Below, piece by piece: positions 8,413-15,268 of a stretch of 64,000 nt of DNA (position 1 is the first letter of the stretch; the number at the start of each line of letters is the position of its first letter). The DNA comes from Syntrophomonadaceae bacterium (GTDB lineage: Bacteria > Bacillota > PH28-bin88): positions 130,919 through 194,918 of the forward strand of contig JAGXSE010000066.1 of NCBI GenBank assembly GCA_018333865.1. Direction: 5' to 3'. The notes under the pieces are model-generated. The model searched no databases, had not been told where the DNA came from, and saw only the letters and a list, made by a program, of their open reading frames with translations. Made by a program: the position numbers and the translations under genes.

Positions 8413-9416
8413 TTTGCTTCCCCCTCGCTGGTCTTGCTGCTGTTTAAAAGTTCCAGCTGTCTTAGCCCGGGCATCTTTTTAAGGCCGCCGGACAGCTCCA
8501 GGTATTGGTTAAAGTCTGTTGTGTGATAGATGTATTTGTCCATAAACTCTTGATGGGTTTTTTGGGTTTTCTCTGCCTCCAGCCACTCTCTTATATGCTC
8601 TTCATCGGAAAAGTATTCGTAGGGCATGTTGCCGGGGTAGGAGCCGTAGGGCACCTGGATGACGGCATCGACGCAGTAGAAGGGGATAACCGTCCGGTCT
8701 GGCTGCCGCCGGATCTCCTCATGTGGTATCAGGCGCTCGGCAGTAATGATGAGTTTTTTGGCGGCTCTGGCCATGTCCTGGTCGGAGACGATGATGCCGT
8801 CGATCTGGCAGTTACCGTACACGTCGGCCCGGTGCACATGGATGAGGCCTACATCCGGGTATAAAGCGGGCAAGGCTGCCAGCTTGATACCGGTGTAGGG
8901 GCAGGTGATCTCTTTCATGGCGCTGTACCTGGCGGTGTCTGTTCCCAGCATGACGCGGGCCGGCAAAAAGGGGACGCCCATTGCTGCTGCCTTGTACCGC
9001 CAGGCCAGGGCGGCATTGCTCCATTCCACAGCCTTGATCTGCCCGGTTTCATAGGCCTGGCGAGCAACCTTGGAGAGGCCGCGGGCTTCCAGACCCACCA
9101 CGTAGGCCACGTCGCACCGGTCTACGCATTGGCCAGCGGCTAAAATCTGCATGTCGTGGGTGGCGGTATGGCCGGATAAGCCCAGGTTTTTCTTTCGCTG
9201 GCGCACTATCTCGTGCAACACGGCGGCGGGTATGCGGTTGGTCCCAAACCCGCCCACGGCTATATAGTCGCCGTCTTTAATCAGCGCCTCCACTGCTTTT
9301 TGTACTGTGGTTACCTTATCTCTCATCTGCCTGGTCTTGTGCCGGAAAAACTCGCGGGCCTTGTCCGCATCGGGGTCCATAAATAACTGGTTTTTGCCCG
9401 CAGCTTCTATGTCCAT
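8409..9416 (-). CDS. CoA-transferase family I, alpha subunit (glutaconate CoA-transferase A-like)
   Basis: About 335 residues. Visible family features are the GGFGTNRIPAAVLHEIVR loop for CoA binding, GLSGHTATHDMQIL, and HVHRADVYGNCQI. It pairs with the downstream beta subunit, which it overlaps by four bases. The ATG at 9416 is chosen because AGAGGTG precedes it; a GTG at 9428 is an alternative adding four residues. The extended N-terminus (about 40 residues before KVTTVQKAVEALI) is longer than in typical GctA. The known C. scatologenes phloroglucinol route uses a triacetate acetoacetate-lyase instead; here a CoA-transferase takes the corresponding place. Confidence 0.83.
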   Translation of the reverse strand: MDIEAAGKNQLFMDPDADKAREFFRHKTRQMRDKVTTVQKAVEALIKDGDYIAVGGFGTNRIPAAVLHEIVRQRKKNLGLSGHTATHDMQILAAGQCVDRCDVAYVVGLEARGLSKVARQAYETGQIKAVEWSNAALAWRYKAAAMGVPFLPARVMLGTDTARYSAMKEITCPYTGIKLAALPALYPDVGLIHVHRADVYGNCQIDGIIVSDQDMARAAKKLIITAERLIPHEEIRRQPDRTVIPFYCVDAVIQVPYGSYPGNMPYEYFSDEEHIREWLEAEKTQKTHQEFMDKYIYHTTDFNQYLELSGGLKKMPGLRQLELLNSSKTSEGEAK

Positions 9417-9530
9417 TCCGTAGTTCACCTCTGTCTCAGTGTTGTTGGATTAGCTTGTTATAATCCAATTCTTCGCCCCGCAGACAAAACCTTCTTTTCC
9501 ACACAATGTTCTTAAAATATCATTTCTGCT

Positions 9531-10331
9531 TTAGGTTGTGCCGTACCTGTATACCCTTGGCGGCACATTGTTGAGATCTTGTTCATCGATAAAGGCCACC
9601 AGTCGAACGATAGAACCGTCACCCATGTACCATCGGATTGGGAACCCGGCAATTGTTACCCGTTTCCCCACAACCATTTCAATGTCGCCGCCGACATTTT
9701 CCCAGCCCATGATGCCATTTCCGAACAACAAGTTATGGCAGGGCTCCCATTCAGGAAAGTCTTCAAGTACATCTTTGCCAGTCTCTCTTTTATATTCTGC
9801 GCAGATATCCCGGCGGAGCGGGCCGGGCCCGTGGGGTGCAATTGCTGTATGGAGAGGATGATCGAGGGCTTGCTGGTCAACCCCTACGGCCTTTACCCCT
9901 TTCTCAACAAACCATTCCCCGGCTTCCCTTCCCAATCCCGGAGAATAAAGAAAATACTTCTGGCTGTCTCCCCAATGACGGTGCCAGCCCGTATGAATGA
10001 TCACAATATCGCCCTTTTCAATTTTGGGAGTAGCATTTTCTAAATCCTTAGCCGTGATCAGCTCCCATTTTTTCTTGGGAATATCTACAACCACACCTGT
10101 ACCATAGTATTTCTCCAAGGGAATCTCGTGGGTATACTCTTTTCCTTCAATTACATGACCCGGAGAGTCCGCATGGGTAGTGCAATGCATTACAGTGGTG
10201 ACCTTTTGCGAAAGCACTCCGGACTTGGCCATATAATGCATTCTTTCAATTTTAACATCCTCAAAATACGGCCATAAAGGACACTTATCTCCGAAAGGAT
10301 GGCTTAAGTCTACCAGTTTTTGTTTGCCCAT
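9531..10331 (-). CDS. Cyclase-family hydrolase, candidate dihydrophloroglucinol cyclohydrolase
   Basis: 266 residues of the metal-dependent cyclase/kynurenine-formamidase-like family. The signature is clear: LVDLSHPFGDKCPLWP near the N-terminus, MHCTTHADSPGHV (the HxxxD-type metal site, about residues 48-58), and GDIVIIHTGWHRHW. Members hydrolyse amide, ester or activated C-C bonds. The dihydrophloroglucinol cyclohydrolase of anaerobic phloroglucinol degraders is, as I recall, a Mn-dependent member of this family, opening dihydrophloroglucinol to 3-hydroxy-5-oxohexanoate. Neighbouring SDR and hydroxyacyl dehydrogenase genes fit the steps before and after. Strong ribosome site AAGGGGGAG upstream. 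An unrelated cyclase function cannot be excluded from sequence alone. Confidence 0.72.
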   Translation of the reverse strand: MGKQKLVDLSHPFGDKCPLWPYFEDVKIERMHYMAKSGVLSQKVTTVMHCTTHADSPGHVIEGKEYTHEIPLEKYYGTGVVVDIPKKKWELITAKDLENATPKIEKGDIVIIHTGWHRHWGDSQKYFLYSPGLGREAGEWFVEKGVKAVGVDQQALDHPLHTAIAPHGPGPLRRDICAEYKRETGKDVLEDFPEWEPCHNLLFGNGIMGWENVGGDIEMVVGKRVTIAGFPIRWYMGDGSIVRLVAFIDEQDLNNVPPRVYRYGTT

Positions 10332-10359
10332 CTGTTTCTCCCCCTTAAATAATTTGAAG

Positions 10360-11301
10360 TTATGTGTTATTCTTGTTCAATTTCAAAAGATGTTCTATCA
10401 GTCTGTTTTTTGAGGCAACGGTCTCTTCGCTGGTCCAGCTTTGGAAGCCCTGGCCCGTCTTAAAACCAAGTTCATTTCTAGCTACTTTCGCTTCTAACAA
10501 CGGTGATGCGTCCGGAGAGTTCTCCAGGTGTTTCAGGATGTACTTGTGGATGGCCAAGGTTAAATCGAGACCTACCATATCCGCAGTTTCTATTGGCCCC
10601 AGCACCGGCAGCCTCATCCCAAAACCGTACTTGATGCACTCGTCCACCGTTTCTGCGTCCGCAATGCCTTTTTCGACAATTGAAATTGCTTCCCGCCAGA
10701 GCGCGTGCTGCAGCCTGTTGCCAACAAACCCTGGCACGTCTTTGTTCACCCGCACAGGGTGTTTGCCAACCATTTTCAGCAATTTAACTGTTTCGTCCAT
10801 CGCTTGATCCGAGGTGTTTTCTGTTTTAATTACTTCAACCAGGGGAACGAGAAAAGGCGGATTCCAGAAATGCGCCCCTAAAATTCTTTCCTGACATCTG
10901 GTTTTTGCTCCGATCTCCGCAATACTCATCACCGAAGTATTGGTGGCCAAAACCGTTTCCACCGGGCAAACGGAATCCATCTGGCGGAAAATCTGTTGTT
11001 TCAATTCCAGATCCTCAAATACACACTCAATAACGAATTGAACGTCTGTTAGCGCCAGTTCAAAGTCCATAATCGGGTGGATTTTTCCGAGGATTGTTTC
11101 CATTTCGGCAAGATTTCCAATGCCGCTTTTTGCCATCATTTCCAGGTTGTTACGAATGCCGGCCAAAGCCTTGGGCAAAGCTCCCTCCATAGCATCATAG
11201 AGTTTTACATGATACCCCTTGGAAGCAAAGACCAGCGCGATCCCGCTGCCCATCATCCCGGCTCCGATTATGGCTACATTCTGAACACTTCTGGCTTCCA
11301 C
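10360..11301 (-). CDS. 3-hydroxyacyl-CoA dehydrogenase-type enzyme, candidate 3-hydroxy-5-oxohexanoate dehydrogenase
   Basis: 313 residues. The N-terminal Rossmann fold shows GAGMMGSG; the catalytic segment has ATNTSVMSIAEI and GAHFWNPPFLVPLVEV with the expected His, and the C-terminal domain follows with DVPGFVGNRLQHALWREA. This is the family that includes 3-hydroxybutyryl-CoA dehydrogenase. Start is GTG at 11301 with GAGGAGGGG upstream. In this context it is a good candidate for oxidising (S)-3-hydroxy-5-oxohexanoate (or its CoA ester) to the 3,5-diketo compound. A general beta-oxidation role is the alternative. There is a 22-bp gap from the SDR gene before it. Confidence 0.8.
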   Translation of the reverse strand: MEARSVQNVAIIGAGMMGSGIALVFASKGYHVKLYDAMEGALPKALAGIRNNLEMMAKSGIGNLAEMETILGKIHPIMDFELALTDVQFVIECVFEDLELKQQIFRQMDSVCPVETVLATNTSVMSIAEIGAKTRCQERILGAHFWNPPFLVPLVEVIKTENTSDQAMDETVKLLKMVGKHPVRVNKDVPGFVGNRLQHALWREAISIVEKGIADAETVDECIKYGFGMRLPVLGPIETADMVGLDLTLAIHKYILKHLENSPDASPLLEAKVARNELGFKTGQGFQSWTSEETVASKNRLIEHLLKLNKNNT

Positions 11302-11323
11302 TGCTACCCCTCCTCAAGTTAAA

Positions 11324-12118
11324 TCAGCCTGCGTGAGACCCTCCGTCCACATACAGAATATGACCGGTTACCATTTCTGCAGCATTTGAGGCAAGGAACA
11401 CGGTAGCGCCAATGAAATCTTCCGGCTCTGCCGCCCGTCCCCACGGGATTCTCTCCATAAAGATTTTGTACAGCTTCTCATCTTCCAGAACCTGTTTGGT
11501 CAATGGCGTCCAAAAGATGCACGGCGCTACGGAATTTACGTTGATGCGATGCTTTGCCCATTCAATTGCCAGCTGCCTTGTCATCAAGTGCACAGCCCCT
11601 TTACTGGTCCCATACCCGGCATACCCTCCTGGATGCCCCAATAACCCTCTGATTGAAGAGACTGTGATTATTTTACCTCCCGTTTTTTGCTCAATCATTT
11701 TTTTCCCAACTGTTTTGCAGCAGATAAAGGTCCCTTTGACATTGATGTCCATAATTTTTTGCCACTCAGCAACGGGAAATTCTTCTGCGGGGAACCGGCT
11801 GGCGATACCAGCAGCCGCAACCAGAATATCTATCTTGCCAAAGGCCGCAACAGTCTTGGCCACCATTTCCTTAACGCTATCCTCATCAGCCACGTCGCAC
11901 GAAACAGCCATGGCGCGTTTTCCCAGTTTTTCTACCTCCAAAGCAGTATCTTCCAAACTTGCCAGGGTCCTGCTGGTAACCACTATATCAGCGCCATATG
12001 CTGCCAATCCGATGGCAGCAGCCCTGCCGAAACCACCTGAACCACCTGTAACAACTGCAACCTTTCCGTTTAAGTCGAACAGCCCTTTAATATCCCCCAG
12101 GCCTTTTGTTGCTCTCAT
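11324..12118 (-). CDS. Short-chain dehydrogenase/reductase, candidate phloroglucinol reductase
   Basis: 264 residues with all classical SDR features: TGGSGGFGRA (cofactor-binding glycines), NAG-type AAAG segment, a catalytic Ser in ITVSSIRG, and YGTSK (the Tyr-x3-Lys pair). The segment VVTSRTLASLE after beta-2, with an Arg following a Ser, suggests NADP(H) preference. Phloroglucinol reductases are NADPH-dependent SDRs that dearomatise phloroglucinol to dihydrophloroglucinol, and the neighbouring cyclohydrolase candidate would take the product. FabG-like or gluconate 5-dehydrogenase-like reductases look similar, so the specific role rests on context. Ribosome site GAGGGAG is eight bases upstream. 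Confidence 0.75.
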   Translation of the reverse strand: MRATKGLGDIKGLFDLNGKVAVVTGGSGGFGRAAAIGLAAYGADIVVTSRTLASLEDTALEVEKLGKRAMAVSCDVADEDSVKEMVAKTVAAFGKIDILVAAAGIASRFPAEEFPVAEWQKIMDINVKGTFICCKTVGKKMIEQKTGGKIITVSSIRGLLGHPGGYAGYGTSKGAVHLMTRQLAIEWAKHRINVNSVAPCIFWTPLTKQVLEDEKLYKIFMERIPWGRAAEPEDFIGATVFLASNAAEMVTGHILYVDGGSHAG

Positions 12119-12147
12119 AATTTTCTCTCCCTCAAGATAGTTTTTGT

Positions 12148-12486
12148 TTAAGCAGGATAGTTGTAAATTACCAGCATGCTTGCCGGTTGATTGGTTTTAT
12201 TAATAATTTCTCTGCCTTCTAAGGGAGCGATATGGATCGAATCCCATTTTCTTAAAGTAAATTCTTCAGCTTCAGATTTAACGGTAAGTTCTCCATCCAG
12301 GATAAAATACACTTTATCACCAGGCGGATGAGCAAAATCGGCCCCGCCACCGGGCAGGAAATGAGAAAGTCCGATCCAAAAACTCTGGCAATTAGTCTCC
12401 TCACGACCATGCAGTTTTAGTGCCACCATTTTGGAGTGGCCCGGGGCTTCATATGGTTCGACGTCTTGCAGTTCCACTTTTTTCAT
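12148..12486 (-). CDS. Small single-domain cupin protein
   Basis: 112 residues forming one cupin barrel: LSHFLPGGGADFAHPPGDKVYFILDGELTV is interrupted by Gly-rich turns, and the second motif reads WDSIHIAPLEGREI. Metal-ligand histidines are fewer than in typical cupins (one His in ADFAHPPGDK and one near IHIAP), so metal binding is uncertain. It is the first gene of the sigma-54 operon with a strong site GAAAGGAGG. Possible roles are a ring isomerase, a dihydro-intermediate tautomerase or a ligand-binding accessory protein. I do not recognise a specific function. Confidence 0.7.
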   Translation of the reverse strand: MKKVELQDVEPYEAPGHSKMVALKLHGREETNCQSFWIGLSHFLPGGGADFAHPPGDKVYFILDGELTVKSEAEEFTLRKWDSIHIAPLEGREIINKTNQPASMLVIYNYPA

Positions 12487-12532
12487 ATCTTTAGCAAACC
12501 TCCTTTCAGCCTAGGTTGTTTTTATTTTCTTA

Positions 12533-12548
12533 TGCAATATACATGCCA
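12533..12548 (-). promoter_or_regulatory. Sigma-54 (-24/-12) promoter of the phloroglucinol-type operon
   Basis: On the minus strand it reads TGGCATGTATATTGCA. GG (12547-12546) and GC (12535-12534) are 10 nt apart, and the -12 half TTGCA is a full consensus match. Transcription would begin near 12522, giving a leader of about 36 nt before the small cupin. The TGGCAT half is identical to that of the promoter at 5495-5510. Confidence 0.88.
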
Positions 12549-12599
12549 AAAAAGTTCTTAATATTAATGAAGGATTAGAAACAGCTGGTAATACATTTA

Positions 12600-12659
12600 T
12601 GCATTGATTTTTCCTGCCTGGCTTTTAAACAGTTCAAACTAACTCCCCTTGTCAATGCA
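12600..12659. promoter_or_regulatory. Inverted repeat, candidate upstream activating sequence
   Basis: TGCATTGA (12600-12607) and TCAATGCA (12652-12659) are perfect inverted 8-bp arms separated by 44 bp, lying about 50-110 bp upstream of the -24/-12 promoter. That is the usual distance for binding sites of sigma-54 activators. A matching site was not found upstream of the second promoter. Confidence 0.45.
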
Positions 12660-12697
12660 ATTTTTAATCACATTAATCCATTGTTGTATCAAAATCA

Positions 12698-12731
12698 AGG
12701 GCCGCCCCGTTTGAGGCGACCCCTTGGCCCT
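12698..12731 (-). terminator. Possible terminator after the alpha/beta hydrolase gene
   Basis: AGGGCC (12698-12703) pairs with GGCCCT (12726-12731), with an additional inner CGCC/GGCG pairing. On the minus strand it is followed by TTGATTTTGA, a weak U-rich tail. It would separate the hydrolase transcript from the sigma-54 operon. Confidence 0.45.
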
Positions 12732-12807
12732 GATGTTTTCCCCTAATGTCTGTCGCGATAATTTTTTTTAGAAAATGAATACCGGTCAATACCAATGATA
12801 TTGCATT

Positions 12808-13569
12808 TTAGAGTGCCCGCAAAAAGTTACAGATAGCCTCATTAACGGCCTGGGGCTGCTCCAGCATGGCCATGTGGGCTGTTCCCGGCAGCAATAACAG
12901 TTTCGCCGCCGCAATGTTTTCCGCCAGGTACCGGGAATAATTGACCGGGGTCGCCAGATCGTCCAGGCCGCAGATTACCAAGGTGGGGGTGACAATATCT
13001 CCCAGCCGGGACATGACATCGAACCGGTCGCAGGCCAGGAAATCGGCATACCTCACCGCCGGATCTAAAGCCATGGCTTCCTCTACTCCCTTTTCCACCA
13101 GCTCAGGCGGTGCTGCGGGCGAATAGGACATCCGGGCCCATTCCGCCCGGAATTCCCCGTTGCGATAACTCTCCAGCCTGGCCGGATCGACTTTAAGCTT
13201 GGCGCCTGTGCTCACCAGGATTAACCCTGTTAAACAGGATTGGTAGGTCAGGGCAAAATCCAGGGCAATGGCGCCACCCATGGAATGTCCGGCCAGGACG
13301 AACTTTTTCAGCCCCAGGCTGTCTGCGAACTGTTTTACCCACTCCCGGTATAAAAAAACCTGATCACAGGGCTGCCCGCCGGACAAACCGTGCCCCGGCA
13401 GATCCAAGGCAAAGGGGGAGTAGTCGCCGGCCAGGGCCTTGACCTGGTGGCGCCAGCGGCTGCTATTCCCGCCTGCGCCATGCACCAGTACTATTTTTTG
13501 CTCCCGCCCTGGTTCGCTCTCGCCGGGATCGTAGAAAATATTCACTCCGCTAACATTAACTGTAGGCAT
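12808..13569 (-). CDS. Alpha/beta-fold hydrolase
   Basis: 253 residues from MPTVNVSG. The fold is clear: VLVHGAGGNSSRW (oxyanion-hole HG), LDLPGHGLS, nucleophile elbow GHSMGG, a late acid residue in VICGLDDLATP, and catalytic His in PGTAHMAM. The start at 13569 is supported by GGAGGTGATGGG just upstream; an in-frame start 24 codons earlier has no ribosome site. The family includes esterases, lipases and C-C hydrolases such as meta-cleavage and beta-diketone hydrolases. Since it sits next to the phloroglucinol-type operon, de-esterification of a phenolic ester (for example a gallate ester) is possible but unproven. It appears to be a separate transcript. Confidence 0.88.
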   Translation of the reverse strand: MPTVNVSGVNIFYDPGESEPGREQKIVLVHGAGGNSSRWRHQVKALAGDYSPFALDLPGHGLSGGQPCDQVFLYREWVKQFADSLGLKKFVLAGHSMGGAIALDFALTYQSCLTGLILVSTGAKLKVDPARLESYRNGEFRAEWARMSYSPAAPPELVEKGVEEAMALDPAVRYADFLACDRFDVMSRLGDIVTPTLVICGLDDLATPVNYSRYLAENIAAAKLLLLPGTAHMAMLEQPQAVNEAICNFLRAL

Positions 13570-13650
13570 CCCATCACCTCCTGACAGATTATTTTGATTC
13601 TTTGCCAGGGGACATGGTTGTTGACAATTGTTTCTAGGCATTAAAATACA

Positions 13651-13706
13651 TTAAGTTGCCCTAAACCGGATGATGTCGTCAATAACCCCGTCCCCTCGAC
13701 AACCAC
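13651..13706. repeat. Dispersed repeat (gttgccctaaaccgg ... ccccgtcccctcgacaac)
   Basis: About 55 bp beginning ttaagttgccctaaaccgg and ending with ccccgtcccctcgacaac. A near-identical copy in the opposite orientation lies at about 15097-15138. It belongs to the GGGGACGG-type repeats of this window and lies between two minus-strand genes. Confidence 0.7.
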
Positions 13707-13753
13707 TCGACAACCATTGTTAGTGTTGAACCGGCTCTGGCAAGTATTTTGCT

Positions 13754-14224
13754 TTAGGCATCGTTTCTGGCTAAACGCCGTTGAAAGTAGATGAAAATCG
13801 GTAGAGGAATAGCGATCCATCCAAAACTCTTAACCAGAGCATTTTTTGCTCTTGCACTTTGTCTTTCTTTTTCTGCTGCCACCATTGCATTATATCTTTC
13901 TTTTAACTCTTCTTCAGAAAGATTGGCTTCTTGAGGGACTTCGCCAGGGACACGTGGCTTTTCATGGCCCCAACGCTTAAAGTCCTCGAAAGATTGAAAG
14001 TGTGGCTGAGGGGCAACGATATCCGCAATCGCCATGAACATCCCTACACTCCCGCCAATAGTCATCATCAACGTAGCAAACAGCACTAAATATATATAAA
14101 CATGCTTAATCATTTCTGCTCCCCTTTCTTTGGATTGAACCTTCACTCCGGCGACCGCCATAATAACCAGTATAACCAGTACTATAATTACAGCCACCAC
14201 TAACAATGATAACGAACCAGCCAT
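13754..14224 (-). CDS. Small membrane protein of unknown function
   Basis: Up to 156 residues. Hydrophobic segments lie at about 5-27 (LLVVAVIIVLVILVIMAV), 41-68 (YIYLVLFATLMMTIGG) and 130-146 (FGWIAIPLPIFIYF), with a charged loop between the last two (about 70-128) rich in Glu and Lys. The start is uncertain: the ATG at 14224 has only a weak site, while the ATG at 14113 (residue 38) has AAAGGGGAGCAGAA and would give a 119-residue protein with two membrane segments. If the second start is right, the first segment belongs to untranslated sequence or a separate small peptide. I do not recognise a family with confidence. It precedes no operon partner closely. Confidence 0.6.
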   Translation of the reverse strand: MAGSLSLLVVAVIIVLVILVIMAVAGVKVQSKERGAEMIKHVYIYLVLFATLMMTIGGSVGMFMAIADIVAPQPHFQSFEDFKRWGHEKPRVPGEVPQEANLSEEELKERYNAMVAAEKERQSARAKNALVKSFGWIAIPLPIFIYFQRRLARNDA

Positions 14225-14293
14225 TTTTCATCTCTTTTCTGCTCTCAGCCGGATTGTAATTGGAGCTTCACCGCACTGCCCATAAGAGCGTCA

Positions 14294-14752
14294 TTATTGT
14301 GCGTTATTATTTTGATAATTATCTATAAGCCGAACAAAAGGCATATCGTTTCTCACAGAGTTATATAGTCGGCGATCTGCCGTAACTAGTTCGCTTCCCA
14401 TGAGCTTAGCGGATATAATATAGGAAGCATCATAAGATGATATGTTGAATTTGCTGCAGATATAAAATATTTCCAATGGGTGATTTTCTATATCCACCCA
14501 TTTTATCTGTAAACCTGACAATTCCTCAACCAATTTTTCGAGGTTCTCTTGACTTATCCTGCCGCGCCTTTTAGCTATAAGACAGGAATTCAGCAATTCC
14601 AAAATAATTAAACTGGGGCCGTAAAAGTCAACTTTACCCAGAGCATAATCTTTCATCAGCAGTTTGGCTTGATCCGAGGCTTCATCGGGAAATACCGCAC
14701 ACAATATTGCACTTGCGTCTGCTACGATATTCAAATTATTCACTTCTTTCAA
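14294..14752 (-). CDS. PIN-domain toxin (VapC-type ribonuclease)
   Basis: 152 residues. The PIN fold is indicated by the conserved acidic residues: IVADASAIL (Asp12), LIILELLN (Glu), SSYDASYI and ELVTADRRLY. These form the Mg-dependent RNase site, and related VapC toxins cleave tRNA or rRNA. The start overlaps the antitoxin gene by 17 bp (14736-14752), typical of toxin-antitoxin pairs. No sign of truncation. Confidence 0.88.
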   Translation of the reverse strand: MKEVNNLNIVADASAILCAVFPDEASDQAKLLMKDYALGKVDFYGPSLIILELLNSCLIAKRRGRISQENLEKLVEELSGLQIKWVDIENHPLEIFYICSKFNISSYDASYIISAKLMGSELVTADRRLYNSVRNDMPFVRLIDNYQNNNAQ

Positions 14753-14993
14753 GTTCAGCTTTAGATGCTGTATAAACCTCTTTTGCAGTGATTCCCGAGT
14801 CCTTTAAAGTATTGGCTAACTCTTGTAAAGCGATATAACTTTTTATGCGGTTTAAGCTGATATATTCGCTATAAGGCAATATAGCTGCGACAGGTTCACC
14901 CTTTTTTTTGATCACTATGCTTTGATGTTCTTCCACCTGGCGCACCAGTTCAAGAAACTTTTTCTTTGCATCGCCTACATTGACATTTAACAC
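14736..14993 (-). CDS. Phd/YefM-type antitoxin
   Basis: 85 residues starting with GTG at 14993 behind GGGAGGTG. The N-terminal part, NVGDAKKKFLELVRQVEE followed by VIKKKGEPVAAILPYSEY, is the Phd/YefM DNA-binding fold. The C-terminal part (AKEVYTASKAELER) would wrap around and block the PIN toxin. A palindromic operator lies directly upstream. Confidence 0.88.
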   Translation of the reverse strand: MLNVNVGDAKKKFLELVRQVEEHQSIVIKKKGEPVAAILPYSEYISLNRIKSYIALQELANTLKDSGITAKEVYTASKAELERSE

Positions 14994-15013
14994 AAATGAG
15001 CACCTCCCTTGAC

Positions 15014-15038
15014 TATATTATATGACCATTATAATATA
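15014..15038. promoter_or_regulatory. Palindromic operator of the toxin-antitoxin operon
   Basis: TATATTATA (15014-15022) and TATAATATA (15030-15038) are perfect 9-bp inverted arms around a 7-bp spacer, 20-45 bp before the antitoxin start. They overlap a TATAAT-like -10 element on the minus strand. This fits conditional autorepression by the antitoxin. Confidence 0.65.
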
Positions 15039-15050
15039 AAGGCAAGAGGG

Positions 15051-15204
15051 TTGCCAAGGGGGTTGGGTTGCCCGAAGGGACTGGGGTTGCCCGAAGGGAC
15101 GGGGTTATTGACAACACCTTCCGGTTTAGGGCAACTTAGATTGGGATGAGTATTTTTATGCCAGGAAATAAGTGTCAACAACCCCGTCCCCTCGACAACT
15201 GTGG
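15051..15204. repeat. GGGGACGG-type repeat cluster
   Basis: Two tandem copies of gttgcccgaagggac (15067-15081 and 15086-15100) lead into ggacggggttattgacaac. The inverse ccaggaaataagtgtcaacaa, with ccccgtcccc, follows at 15161-15192. The middle part (15097-15138) is the inverted copy of the element at 13651-13706. It fills the space between the antitoxin and glmS, and no gene is seen here. Confidence 0.7.
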
Positions 15205-15268
15205 ACAGATATACTGTTGGCGTAGTCATGCGGCCGGAGGGTAACCGCCCCCGGCCGCATGAACCAAT

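Larger units (their letters stand above)
12487..12807. other. Intergenic control region upstream of the phloroglucinol-type operon
   Basis: About 320 bp without a gene. It holds the sigma-54 promoter (12533-12548), an inverted repeat at 12600-12659 placed as an upstream activating sequence would be, and a hairpin at 12698-12731 that may end the alpha/beta-hydrolase transcript. The rest is A/T rich. Confidence 0.6.

Noticed and set aside
7639-9416. IpdAB-type ring-opening hydrolase instead of CoA-transferase
   Set aside because: The glutamate at the catalytic position of the beta subunit is present, which favours CoA transfer, though the alternative is not fully excluded.
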